Positions 34,980 to 43,481 of a stretch of 45,849 nucleotides of DNA are shown here, piece after piece. Below the pieces are notes generated by a model that did not search any database, was not told where the DNA came from, and was given only the letters and a program-made list of their open reading frames with translations. Position 1 is the stretch's first letter. Every line of letters begins with the position of its first letter. The DNA is taken from NCBI GenBank assembly GCA_023430315.1, contig JAEZAW010000274.1, forward strand, positions 1 through 45,849, given 5' to 3'. Position numbers and translations under genes: made by a program. Origin of the DNA: Pseudomonadota bacterium (GTDB lineage: Bacteria; Pseudomonadota; Alphaproteobacteria; Rhizobiales; Hyphomicrobiaceae).

Positions 34980-35327
34980 TCGCGGAGGCTGTCGGCTCGC
35001 GCTTGGCGGCGCCTTCCCGTGAGTGGTTTGGATGAACATGCGAGCTTGCGCAGAGCCGCTCGCATGTCCACCGGCAAGGCGGCTGGAGGACCACCTGAAC
35101 GCCACGATGTTCGAGGGTGGAGCGCTGGGCAAGAGCCGGCGTGTCGATAAATCCGGCATTTGCTGCCGAAGACATGGGCGATGACGGCCGCATTGACGCG
35201 GCAAATGTCGGGCTCTTGCGACAATGGCCGGCCCATGGAAGAAAGGCGCGGGCGGCTCCCGCCCCAGACCTTTGGACCAACCCTACGCGGCCGCCGTCGC
35301 GGAGCCTTCCCCTTGCATGAACCCGTT
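34980..35327. other. Intergenic region with a strong hairpin
   Basis: Nothing here looks like a gene, and two overlapping minus-strand frames lack family features. ACATGCGAGC (35036-35045) and GCTCGCATGT (35058-35067) form a perfect 10-bp stem with a 12-base loop but no T run. CGGCA and TGCCG at 35154-35168 can also pair. Confidence 0.5.
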
Positions 35328-35708
35328 GTGAGCCGTCCGCTCTTCCTGCTGACACCGCGCCAGAGCATCGTTCTGGCTATTCTGGCCGCAGCTTCAGTCG
35401 GCCATGCCTTGTTCGTGCGCTATTTCGCGATCGAGCAGACATCCGTATCGCTCGCCTGCCAGGCCGGCGCTGAGACATGGCTGTGCGCCAGCATGAGGCT
35501 CCTGCTGGCGCTCCATATTCCTCCGTCCTTGGGGATCGCTGCGCTGATCGCGGCGGTGCTCAACCTGGCGCGCCCGTCGGTCGTGCTTCTCGGATTTGCG
35601 CTCGTCGCGGCAGGGCATGGTCTCGTGATCTACAACACGTCCCTATCCGCCCTGGCCGTCGCCCTGCTACTGCTCAGTTTCGCACGCCCGGCGCCCGAGC
35701 CAGAGTGA
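35328..35708 (+). CDS. Small membrane protein beside the beta-glucan genes
   Basis: This predicted 126-residue inner-membrane protein has three or four helices (near SIVLAILAAASVGHALFV, then PSLGIAALIAAVLNLA, SVVLLGFALVAAGHGLVIY and ALAVALLLLSFA) and two cysteines in a periplasmic loop (SLACQAGAETWLCAS). GTG 35328 is the likely start, since the frame opens further upstream with no homologous or hydrophobic content; ATG 35235 is an alternative. Its last 35 bases overlap the 3' end of the convergent GH17 gene. I do not recognise a family; proximity suggests a link to glucan export or assembly. Confidence 0.6.
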   Translation: MSRPLFLLTPRQSIVLAILAAASVGHALFVRYFAIEQTSVSLACQAGAETWLCASMRLLLALHIPPSLGIAALIAAVLNLARPSVVLLGFALVAAGHGLVIYNTSLSALAVALLLLSFARPAPEPE

Positions 35709-37302
35709 CCGCCAGCCCGAGAAGGGTGGCGCAGAACCATAGCGACTGCCAATTCGCCAGCCCTTCCGACCAGACAATGTAGGTCACGGACAGCACGATC
35801 GTGGCCGCTGTCAGGGTCTCCGACACTGCGCGTGCGGGGGGACGTTTCGTACCCGCTGTTGGATGCAAGAGCGACAGAAGCAGATAGGGCACGACCGCCG
35901 CCGTCAGTGGTGCGAAAGGAAAATCCAGATAGCGCGGGTTGAAAGCGAAGCCCAAAGCCGCCTGCACCGACATGACCATCGTCACAATAAGCAACGTGAC
36001 GAGCGCGAGCTGCAGCGGGTGCTGCCGCCGTAGCGCGCCCACGGACGCATTGGCGAGCAGATCGGCAAAGGCGGGAGCTTTGATTCGGGCGCCGATGGCT
36101 GCCGCGCAGGCGAGGGGAACCCCCACGGCAATGACGATCAGCATCAGCGATCGCAGAACGCCGCTCCATCCAAGACTTTCCAAAAATGCATTCTCGATCG
36201 TCAAGCCGAGGGTCATGCCGCCAGCCGCGGCGATGGCTGCGACCGTCAATCCTGCCACCACGTCCAGCTCGGGTGCGTTGCTTCGTCGCTGGGCTATCCG
36301 GGCGGCGCCGAAAACCAACGCGGCGAACAGCACGCCGCCGAGAGCCTGCCATGGCCAATGGGGATGATTGGAGACCGGCTGCCCCCAGGCGAACTTGAAG
36401 CGGCGTGGCGGATCGGTGATGAAGCCCCAGTGGCCGCCGACAGTGCCTTCGAGGAGCCGCTTCCAAGGCTGGTCGAAAGCCTCGATGACGTTCAATCGGA
36501 TGTTGCCGGCTTTGGTGCGTGCGAGGAGGTCGTGTATCACCTGCGCTTGGGCTGCAGGAGACGCGCGTGCGCCCTCCCGCATACGGCCGGCGCTCGGCCA
36601 ACCGACCTCGCCGATCAGGATCTCGCGACCCGGAAATATCAACGCGACCTGCCGGTAGATGGAGACGATGTGATCGGCGGCATTGCGCGCCGGGATGGGG
36701 TGATCCTCCCAATACGGCAGGATGTGTATTGTAATAAAATCAACCATTTGCGCCAGGGAGGAATGACGTATCCAGAACTCCCAGACATCGGCATAGGTGA
36801 CGGGCTGCGAGACCTGCGCCTTCACTTCCCGGATATAGCCGGCGAGCGTTTCCGGTGTGACCTCGCCCCGAAGCAGAACCTCATTGCCGACGATCAGTGA
36901 CTGGACGGTCTCCGGATAGCGTTTGGCGAGGGCGACGCCCGTCTTGATCTGCCACTCGGTGCGATCGCGGCGGTTCGAGACCCAGATTCCGAGCAGAACC
37001 TTCAGGCCGTGACGCTTGGCGATCTCCGGCACCTGGTCCAGGCCGACATCGACCGAGTAAATGCGGATGCAATCGGTCAGCTTGGCGAGATGCGCGAGGT
37101 CGTCCTCGATCTGGGCGGCTGGGATATAGGTCGAGAAATCGAGTGGCGTCTGCTGTCCGCGAAAGGGTGCGTAGGACACGCACTGGAGTCGCTCGCCATG
37201 TGCGAGTGGCGAAGCCGGCATGGCAATATCCGCCCCGCGCCACCACCACGACGCGACGATGAGTGCCGCGACGGCGACGAATGAACCAACAGCTCTGTAC
37301 AT
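35674..37302 (-). CDS. GH17 membrane protein, beta-1,6-glucan glucosyltransferase-like (NdvC-like)
   Basis: This 542-residue protein has a signal-anchor helix, then a GH17 glucanase-type barrel. The acid/base Glu141 lies in LIVGNE and the nucleophile Glu232 in IGEVGWPSAG. From about residue 315 on there are seven or eight transmembrane helices. GH17 domains of this kind carry out transglycosylation on beta-1,3-glucan. In Bradyrhizobium, NdvC is of similar size and has a GH17-like sequence, and adds beta-1,6 links to the cyclic glucan. That resemblance is recalled, not searched. The gene diverges from a small secreted protein and the GH17-GT2 fusion. The membrane half may form a pore or scaffold. 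Confidence 0.75.
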   Translation of the reverse strand: MYRAVGSFVAVAALIVASWWWRGADIAMPASPLAHGERLQCVSYAPFRGQQTPLDFSTYIPAAQIEDDLAHLAKLTDCIRIYSVDVGLDQVPEIAKRHGLKVLLGIWVSNRRDRTEWQIKTGVALAKRYPETVQSLIVGNEVLLRGEVTPETLAGYIREVKAQVSQPVTYADVWEFWIRHSSLAQMVDFITIHILPYWEDHPIPARNAADHIVSIYRQVALIFPGREILIGEVGWPSAGRMREGARASPAAQAQVIHDLLARTKAGNIRLNVIEAFDQPWKRLLEGTVGGHWGFITDPPRRFKFAWGQPVSNHPHWPWQALGGVLFAALVFGAARIAQRRSNAPELDVVAGLTVAAIAAAGGMTLGLTIENAFLESLGWSGVLRSLMLIVIAVGVPLACAAAIGARIKAPAFADLLANASVGALRRQHPLQLALVTLLIVTMVMSVQAALGFAFNPRYLDFPFAPLTAAVVPYLLLSLLHPTAGTKRPPARAVSETLTAATIVLSVTYIVWSEGLANWQSLWFCATLLGLAVTLARAPGVRN

Positions 37303-37394
37303 GCGTTAACCAAGTTCCCTTACGTGTTCCGGTGGCACGCCTTGCATTGAGACGCGCCATTTGTCACTAGCGTCGTTCTGCAATGGATGCATTT

Positions 37395-37422
37395 CTGACA
37401 CGATTTGTCTCCCTCGTGACAG
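37395..37422. repeat. Inverted repeat in the divergent glucan control region
   Basis: CTGACACGA (37395-37403) and TCGTGACAG (37414-37422) are an inverted repeat with one mismatch and a 10-base spacer. The 208-base gap separates the divergent NdvC-like and small-protein genes. It may be an operator or a hairpin; no regulator for it is known here. Confidence 0.35.
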
Positions 37423-37510
37423 GAACACTTCCGCGCCGCAAAACTGACCAAATCGCTCCTCACGCTCGCGTGACCTGAAGAGGTGCGACTGATGCAACAT
37501 ACCGGATGCC

Positions 37511-37981
37511 ATGCTGTTTTCCCTTCGCCTACTGATGTCGACGCTTGCTCTGCTCGTGCTGGTGTCGGCTTCCAAGCCGCCGCTGGCCATGGCGCAATCC
37601 GGGGATACTAAAGAGAAGACGGACCAATCTGCCGACAAGGGGAAGGACGCACAGCGCAGCAAGGATGAGTTCGCCGAGGCAGCCAAGATGCTTCCCGGGC
37701 CATCGGGACAGCCCGAGTGCGTATGGCTCGGCCGTCGTATCGTCGGGCTTCTATGGCGCGACGACATCGATACGGCGGCGCGCCATATGAGCTTCTACGA
37801 TCGGTTTGGATGCCCCGGCGGGCATATTCAGGTTGCGTTCAGGTGTGTTATTAGACAAGGCACCATTGATGCCAAAGCGCCGGAGAGCCTAGCCGCACGC
37901 GCGCACGCGTGCTGGATTGATCCAAAAACGTCGCCCGAACCAACGGCGACAAATTCGCCTGGGGGCGAAGCGACCAAATAG
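37511..37981 (+). CDS. Small exported protein linked to beta-1,3/1,6-glucan synthesis
   Basis: This 156-residue exported protein has a signal peptide (MLFSLRLLMSTLALLVLVSA, cut near AMAQS), a charged Lys/Asp-rich linker and a compact domain. Conserved-looking stretches are GQPECVWLGRRIVGLLWRDD and FYDRFGCPGGHIQVAFRCV, with three or four cysteines that could form disulfides. From memory, similar proteins in Bradyrhizobium-type genomes are labelled as glucan biosynthesis proteins next to ndvB-like genes; no activity is known. It is followed after 91 bases by the GH17-GT2 gene on the same strand. Its role as a periplasmic partner is inference. Confidence 0.65.
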   Translation: MLFSLRLLMSTLALLVLVSASKPPLAMAQSGDTKEKTDQSADKGKDAQRSKDEFAEAAKMLPGPSGQPECVWLGRRIVGLLWRDDIDTAARHMSFYDRFGCPGGHIQVAFRCVIRQGTIDAKAPESLAARAHACWIDPKTSPEPTATNSPGGEATK

Positions 37982-38072
37982 TCAAATGCGCGTTTGTATA
38001 TGACGACGCCTGTCATTCCGACGGGAACGTATGACTGCGTGAAGTTCCTTCGCTCTCTGGGATCAACTGTCC

Positions 38073-40703
38073 ATGCGGACTATAGCTGCGATCTGCGCGC
38101 TGGTTACGTGTGTCCACGCCGGGTTCTGGTATTTCACCAGGGCCGAGCTGGCGGCCCCCGATTTTAACGATCAGTTGGCGAGCGTGTCGTACACGCCGTT
38201 CGACGGCTCCGCACATCCCGACAGCGGCACGCGCACGACGACCGAGCAGGTTCGCGCCGACCTTGCCGCGATCGCTCCGATGACGCGAGCGGTCCGCACA
38301 TACTCCTCGACTGGCGGTTCGGAGCTGGTTCCGGAAGTGGCCGCCGAGTTCGGTCTCAAGGTCTCCGTCGGCGCCTGGATCGACAAGTTCGACGACCGCA
38401 ACGAGCGCGAGCTCCGCGCCGTCATCGATCTGTCGCGCACCTACCGGAACGTCAACAGCGTCATCGTCGGCAACGAGACCATCTACCGTGCCGATCAGAC
38501 CGTCGGCGACCTCATCAAGAAGATTCAGCGGGTCAAGCGCTCGGTCAATGTGCCGGTCAGCACGGGCGAGATCTGGAACGTCTGGCTCGAGCACCCCGAG
38601 CTCGTCTCGGCCGTCGACTTCATCGCTGCGCACGTCCTGCCGTACTGGGAAGGCATTTCCGAGAAGGAAACGCTCGCTCAGACGCTGCGCATCTATAACC
38701 AGCTTCGCCGAGCCTATCCGGGCAAGCGCATCGTGATCGCCGAGTTCGGCTGGCCGAGCGCCGGTCACAACCGTCGCGCAGCCAATCCCGGACCGTTGAT
38801 CCAGGCTCAAGTGCTGCGCGAGTTTCTGAGCACGGCCAACCAGCTCGGGATCGAGTACAACATCATCGAGGCCTACGATCAGCCCTGGAAGACCTTCGAG
38901 GGTGGCGTCGGCCCGTACTGGGGCATGTACGACACCTCGCGGCAGCCGAAGTTCGCCCTGAACGGCCCGATCTTCGACCCCGACCATTGGAAGCTCGGCA
39001 TTCTCGCGCTGCTCGTTGGCATCGTCCTGTCCGTCCCCATCCTCTCGATTGCCGGCGCAACATCGGCGCAGGTTGGAATTCTGGCATCGTCCGCGCACAT
39101 TGTCGGCGCCTGGACGTCCTACGTCTTCGGCTTTTGGAGCGGGCACTACTTCGTGACCGGCGCGGCCATCGCCTTTGGCGTCGGCACGCTGCTGCTCGTG
39201 CCGCTGGTGATCATCGCCCTTGCCCGCATCGATGAGATCGCGGCCATCGCCTTCGGCCGCGCGCCGCGGCGCCTGCTCGGCATACCCGATGGCACTCAGC
39301 CCGCTTCGTTCATGCCGAAGGTATCGATCCACATTCCGGCGTATCGGGAACCGCCGGAGATGCTGAACGCGACGCTCGATTCCGTCGCAGCACTCGACTA
39401 TCCGAACTTCGAGTGTGTCCTGGTCATCAACAATACGCCCGATCCGGCCTTCTGGCGTCCGGTCGAGGAGCACTGCCGCACGCTCGGCGATCGCTTCAAG
39501 TTCGTGCGGGAGGATCAGCTTCAGGGCTTCAAGGCGGGGGCACTGCGCCTCGCGCTTGAGCATACCGCGCGCGACGCCGAGATCATCGGCATCCTCGATG
39601 CCGACTACGTCGTCAGCGCCGACTGGCTGAAAGACCTCGTCCCGGCCTTTGCCGATCCGAAGGTCGGTCTCGTCCAGGCCCCGCAGGATCACCGCGATGG
39701 TGATCGCACCGTCATGCATCACGTCATGAACGGCGAGTATGCGGGCTTCTTCGACATCGGCATGGTCCAGCGCAACGAGGTCAATGCCATCGTCACGCAC
39801 GGCACCATGTGCCTCATGCGCCGCTCGGCCATGGAGAGCGCCGGTGGCTGGTCGAGCGACACCATATGCGAGGATACCGATCTCGGTCTCTCGATGCTCG
39901 AGCGCGGCTGGCTCACGCACTACACGAACCGCCGCTACGGCCGCGGCCTGCTGCCGGATACCTTCACGTTCTACAAGCGGCAGCGTAACCGCTGGGCCTC
40001 TGGCGGCGTGCAGATTGCCAAGAAACACTGGGCGCAGTTCAAGCCGGGTGCGCGTGCGCTGAGACCCGAGCAGAAGCGCGCCTTTGCGCTCGGCTGGCTG
40101 ACGTGGATGGGTGCCGAGACGGTCGGCGTCGCCGTTGCCATCCTGAATCTCCTCATGGTGCCGTTCGTCGTCTTCGTCGGCAATATCGTGCCCGACAAGG
40201 TGCTGACCGTGCCGATCATCGGGGGATTCGTCGTGACGCTCGCCCACTTCATTGCGCTTTACAGATTGCGCGTGAAGATCACGCCGAGCGCGATGATGGG
40301 ATCGCTGTTCGCGGCCATGTCGGTGCAGTGGACGATCGCGCGTGCCGTTGCATCGGGACTGCTCAAGGACTCGCTTCCCTTCGTCGTGACGGCCAAGGGC
40401 GGCGCTGCGCGGCGCACGAGCGACTTCCCGGCCTTCTGGGAGGCTGTGATCGGCGCGTTGCTGCTCGCGAGCGCGGTTCTCATCTACTGGACGAACTGGG
40501 AGCGCGTGCAGGAGATCTACTTCTTCGCTGGTGTCCTCTTCGTGCAGTCGCTTCCTTTCCTCGCGGCAGCCGGGCTCGCGACACTGGAAGCCTCGCGCCT
40601 CAATCAGTTCGCGTTCTGGGTCGGTCTTCGCAGTGCCGTGGCCGGCATTGCGCCCCGCCGCACGGCGAAGCCGCTGGCTCCCGAGGGGCCTCATCCCATG
40701 TAG
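38073..40703 (+). CDS. GH17-GT2 fusion, beta-1,3-glucan synthase-like (NdvB-like)
   Basis: This 876-residue inner-membrane protein joins two enzymes. Residues 30-300 form a GH17 barrel with Glu135 (IVGNE) and Glu224 (IAEFGWPSAG). Two to four helices follow. From about 415 to 650 it has a processive GT2 domain with Asp509 and Asp511 (LDADY), the QAPQDHRDG region, Glu600-Asp601 (TICEDTD) and QRNRW (637-641). More helices follow. This is the plan of Bradyrhizobium NdvB, which polymerises beta-1,3-glucan from UDP-glucose and cyclises it. The pairing with the NdvC-like gene supports a cyclic or branched beta-1,3;1,6 product. A complete antisense frame of 893 codons is an artefact of high GC content. 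Confidence 0.85.
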   Translation: MRTIAAICALVTCVHAGFWYFTRAELAAPDFNDQLASVSYTPFDGSAHPDSGTRTTTEQVRADLAAIAPMTRAVRTYSSTGGSELVPEVAAEFGLKVSVGAWIDKFDDRNERELRAVIDLSRTYRNVNSVIVGNETIYRADQTVGDLIKKIQRVKRSVNVPVSTGEIWNVWLEHPELVSAVDFIAAHVLPYWEGISEKETLAQTLRIYNQLRRAYPGKRIVIAEFGWPSAGHNRRAANPGPLIQAQVLREFLSTANQLGIEYNIIEAYDQPWKTFEGGVGPYWGMYDTSRQPKFALNGPIFDPDHWKLGILALLVGIVLSVPILSIAGATSAQVGILASSAHIVGAWTSYVFGFWSGHYFVTGAAIAFGVGTLLLVPLVIIALARIDEIAAIAFGRAPRRLLGIPDGTQPASFMPKVSIHIPAYREPPEMLNATLDSVAALDYPNFECVLVINNTPDPAFWRPVEEHCRTLGDRFKFVREDQLQGFKAGALRLALEHTARDAEIIGILDADYVVSADWLKDLVPAFADPKVGLVQAPQDHRDGDRTVMHHVMNGEYAGFFDIGMVQRNEVNAIVTHGTMCLMRRSAMESAGGWSSDTICEDTDLGLSMLERGWLTHYTNRRYGRGLLPDTFTFYKRQRNRWASGGVQIAKKHWAQFKPGARALRPEQKRAFALGWLTWMGAETVGVAVAILNLLMVPFVVFVGNIVPDKVLTVPIIGGFVVTLAHFIALYRLRVKITPSAMMGSLFAAMSVQWTIARAVASGLLKDSLPFVVTAKGGAARRTSDFPAFWEAVIGALLLASAVLIYWTNWERVQEIYFFAGVLFVQSLPFLAAAGLATLEASRLNQFAFWVGLRSAVAGIAPRRTAKPLAPEGPHPM

Positions 40704-40727
40704 CTGTCACTGGCAGCCACATACATT

Positions 40728-40771
40728 TACGCCGCGCATTCGGGTTGACCGGACGCGCGGCGTAGTCTTTT
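40728..40771 (+). terminator. Intrinsic terminator after the GH17-GT2 gene
   Basis: A perfect 10-bp stem (TACGCCGCGC at 40728-40737, GCGCGGCGTA at 40755-40764) with a 17-base loop is followed by GTCTTTTC. It lies 24 bases past the stop of the glucan synthase gene and faces the convergent PLP operon, whose last gene stops at 40796. Confidence 0.75.
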
Positions 40772-40795
40772 CGGAGGGTGCTTATTCGGGGGTGC

Positions 40796-42094
40796 CTATT
40801 TCGCTGTGCTCGCGCCGAGCAGTGCGCCGGCAATACGCTCCGGTTCGTCGATTGCAGCAACGAGCTCGTTCATGCCCGTCCGCCACGCCTCGACGACACG
40901 TTTCATCCCGAAACGCGCGCCATCGGGATAGCACATGATGCGGAATGTGCACGCCGCGCCGGGCATGCCCACCGCCGGGATCATGACACCGCCCAACTCC
41001 TCCAGGATCCGCATCGACACGAAGGCCATGGCCTCGATCGGCACGATGCTGGTCGTGTCGTGGTTGCTCTTGAGCAGAGCAAGCTCGAGGTAGTCCTCGC
41101 CGCCGACCGCGATACCGGCGCCGGCTAGATACATCTTGCCTTCAGCTTCGCTTTGCAAGGCATCCCGAATCCCGACCGACATCCGCGCGGCTTCGCGAAT
41201 GGGTTCCGGATCGAAGGCGGCTACAGCATGAGCTGCCGCAATGTACTGACCGAGCTGGGCTTCAACGCCGAGCGACAGCGCCCGCGCCTTCACAGCCTGC
41301 ACAAGCTCACGCTTGCCGGCCACGAACCCGGATCGCGGGCCACCGAGGTGCTTGTCCATGGACCACACCGCGAGGTCGGCATCGGCGAGTGCTAGTCCGC
41401 CGGGCTCGTTGTGCAGCGATATGCGTGCGGCCATGTGCGCATCATCCAGGATGACGAGGGCACCGCGGCTGCGTGCGGCCGCAGCGGCGCGCTCGACCAA
41501 CGCTTTCGGTAGATGGTTCTTGGAGGGCGAGATCGTCGTGATGACGATGGCTCGCGGTGCCTGCCCTCCAGCCACAGCCGCCTCGAAGGCGTCGATGTCG
41601 GTGAATTCCTCGAATGTGCCTTGAGCAACGACCACGCCCTGACGAACGGACGGATGTGAGCGATCTGCGGCGACGAGCGAAACGACGCGGTCGCCTGGCT
41701 TCAGCACCGTCAGCATGGTCGCGAGCGTCGCCGCGGTGATGCGCGTCGCGAGAAAGCCATCATGCTTCTCTGCACTGCCGCCCATGCGTGCGATGGCGAG
41801 TGGCTCCAGCTCACCCCCGGAGCGTGCGATGAAGTGCACATAGGACCGCATGGCTTCGGCGTCGCCTTCCTCGAATGGAAAGGCGCGGATGAGCCCCGTG
41901 AGATTGAACACACCGTCGTCACCGAAGCGCTTGTAGCGATCCCGAACGATGGCGTACGCGCGCTGCTGCCGGATAGACTCCGCAACCTCGCCGGTGATGA
42001 CCGCGCCGCGGGCATAGCCGACCGTGGGATCGATAGCATTGCCGAAGCGATCGCGGCGAACGCTCGGCGCCGCACCCTGTGCAAGAGTGTTCAT
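40796..42094 (-). CDS. PLP-dependent fold-type I enzyme, SelA/D-glucosaminate-lyase-like
   Basis: This 432-residue enzyme has the aspartate that binds the PLP nitrogen in VILDDAHMAA (217-218) and the Schiff-base lysine Lys248 in WSMDKHLGGPRSG. The last stretch is close to the SGDKLLGGPQAG signature of SelA and related beta-eliminating or lyase enzymes. SelA proper needs selB and a selenocysteine tRNA, which are not visible, so a catabolic lyase or transferase is more likely. ATG 42094 is chosen because GAGAAGAG precedes it and the next gene stops 22 bases upstream. It is the last gene of the amino acid transporter operon. The substrate is unknown. Confidence 0.75.
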   Translation of the reverse strand: MNTLAQGAAPSVRRDRFGNAIDPTVGYARGAVITGEVAESIRQQRAYAIVRDRYKRFGDDGVFNLTGLIRAFPFEEGDAEAMRSYVHFIARSGGELEPLAIARMGGSAEKHDGFLATRITAATLATMLTVLKPGDRVVSLVAADRSHPSVRQGVVVAQGTFEEFTDIDAFEAAVAGGQAPRAIVITTISPSKNHLPKALVERAAAAARSRGALVILDDAHMAARISLHNEPGGLALADADLAVWSMDKHLGGPRSGFVAGKRELVQAVKARALSLGVEAQLGQYIAAAHAVAAFDPEPIREAARMSVGIRDALQSEAEGKMYLAGAGIAVGGEDYLELALLKSNHDTTSIVPIEAMAFVSMRILEELGGVMIPAVGMPGAACTFRIMCYPDGARFGMKRVVEAWRTGMNELVAAIDEPERIAGALLGASTAK

Positions 42095-42116
42095 AACGGC
42101 TCTTCTCGCGACTGAG

Positions 42117-43457
42117 TTACTGCTGCTTGGCGGCCGGGCTCTTCTGCGCGGCTTTGAGGGCATCGAACAGGATGGCCATGCCGCGATCGATCTCGGCATC
42201 CGAACTCGACATCGGCGGCACCAAGCGAATGATGTTCTGCGTGCCCTGGTAGCCGCGGATCTGGAAGATCAGGCCATTGCTGAGGCAATCCTTGGCGACC
42301 TGGCTGGTCGCAGCATCCGCCGGAGTCTTCTTTTCCCTGTCTGTCACGAGCTCGATGCCAAGCAGCGTGCCGTGCCCACGCACGTCACCGATCAAGTCGA
42401 TCTCCTTGGCCATTTCCGTGAGCGCGGCCTTTATGCGCGCCTCGATGCGCCGCGCATTGCCCGGCATGTCCTCTTCGACGACGATCTTGACGCTTTCCTC
42501 GCCCGCTGCGCAGAGCAACGGGTCCGTTGCGTGCGACCGCGTGGCGAAGTAGCCGTTCGCGACGGCCTTCTCGGCGACTTCATCGGACGTAACGACTGCG
42601 CTGATCGGCAATCCGCCGCCGAAGTGCTTGGACAACGTGATGATGTCGGGCGTGACGTTCGCGTGGAGCTGGAAGCCGAACATGTGCCCGGTCTTGCCGA
42701 GACCGGTCTGCGACTCGTCGAAGATCATGAGCATGCCGCGCTTGTCGAGCTCCTTGCGCAGCGCGCTGAAGTATCCCGCGGGCGGTACGATGACGCCGCC
42801 AGCACTCAAGATCGGCTCGCCGATGAACCCGGCCGGCTGGCTCGTGAAGTTGGCGTCCGCCAGCTCGAAGCTCATCTTCATGCAGGCAAAGCCACAGGTC
42901 GGATGCTTCAGAGCGAGCGGGCAGCGGTAGCAGTTCGGCGTCATGATCGACGACGTCGCAGGGGCAACGATCGTGTGCTTGCGACGGCTCCAGGCGAACG
43001 ACAGCGACCGCGTGAGATAGGACGTCGAACCGTGCAGGCCGGCGTGGAAGCCGAGGATGTCGAGGCCCCCCGTCGCCTTGCGGCTGAGGTCAATGGCGGC
43101 CTCGATCGAGTCGCTGCCGCTGACCAGGAACAACGAGCGCTTCAGTGGCTTGGGCAGCACCTTCCCGAGAGTCTCGTGGAGGCGCAGACGTGCCGTATTG
43201 AGCATCGTATTGCTGGCGTGAAGCAGCGTCTGCATGGTGTCGGTGATCCGCTTCACGATGCGCGGATGCTGATGCCCAAGCGCGGCGCCCATCTGGCCGG
43301 ACTGGAAATCCAGATACTCCTTGCCGTCGGTATCGTAGACCATCGTGCCCTTGGACCTGGCGAGAATGGGCCGATCTTCGAGGCCGCCCATATAGCTCGT
43401 CTTGACCGTCGGGAATGCCCACGTGGAGGCGATCTCCTTGGCCTTTGCGCGTTCCAT
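42117..43457 (-). CDS. Class III aminotransferase, 2,2-dialkylglycine decarboxylase-like
   Basis: This 446-residue PLP enzyme has its PLP lysine at Lys277 (TLSKHFGGGLPIS) and the Asp247 motif MIFDESQTGLGKTG. The segment EPILSAGGVIVPP followed by GYFSALRKELDKRGM strongly resembles dialkylglycine decarboxylase (which couples decarboxylation of 2,2-dialkylglycines to transamination of pyruvate). A Cys-rich loop (NCYRCPLALKHPTCGFAC, 175-192) is seen in many class III enzymes. Start at 43457 with AAGGA upstream. Together with the transporter it suggests uptake and breakdown of an unusual amino acid. A general omega-aminotransferase is the main alternative. Confidence 0.85.
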   Translation of the reverse strand: MERAKAKEIASTWAFPTVKTSYMGGLEDRPILARSKGTMVYDTDGKEYLDFQSGQMGAALGHQHPRIVKRITDTMQTLLHASNTMLNTARLRLHETLGKVLPKPLKRSLFLVSGSDSIEAAIDLSRKATGGLDILGFHAGLHGSTSYLTRSLSFAWSRRKHTIVAPATSSIMTPNCYRCPLALKHPTCGFACMKMSFELADANFTSQPAGFIGEPILSAGGVIVPPAGYFSALRKELDKRGMLMIFDESQTGLGKTGHMFGFQLHANVTPDIITLSKHFGGGLPISAVVTSDEVAEKAVANGYFATRSHATDPLLCAAGEESVKIVVEEDMPGNARRIEARIKAALTEMAKEIDLIGDVRGHGTLLGIELVTDREKKTPADAATSQVAKDCLSNGLIFQIRGYQGTQNIIRLVPPMSSSDAEIDRGMAILFDALKAAQKSPAAKQQ

Positions 43458-43481
43458 TGCGTTTGTCCTTCTTCTTGATGC

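Noticed and set aside
34933..35368. Two overlapping minus-strand frames of about 140 codons
   Set aside because: Both are open by composition only; neither has a ribosome site, family motif or codon pattern, and they extend into the SDR gene.
38013..40694. Open frame of 893 codons antisense to the whole GH17-GT2 gene
   Set aside because: Its translation is rich in Arg, Asp and His with no domain, and it exactly shadows a gene with clear catalytic motifs. High GC content makes long antisense frames common.
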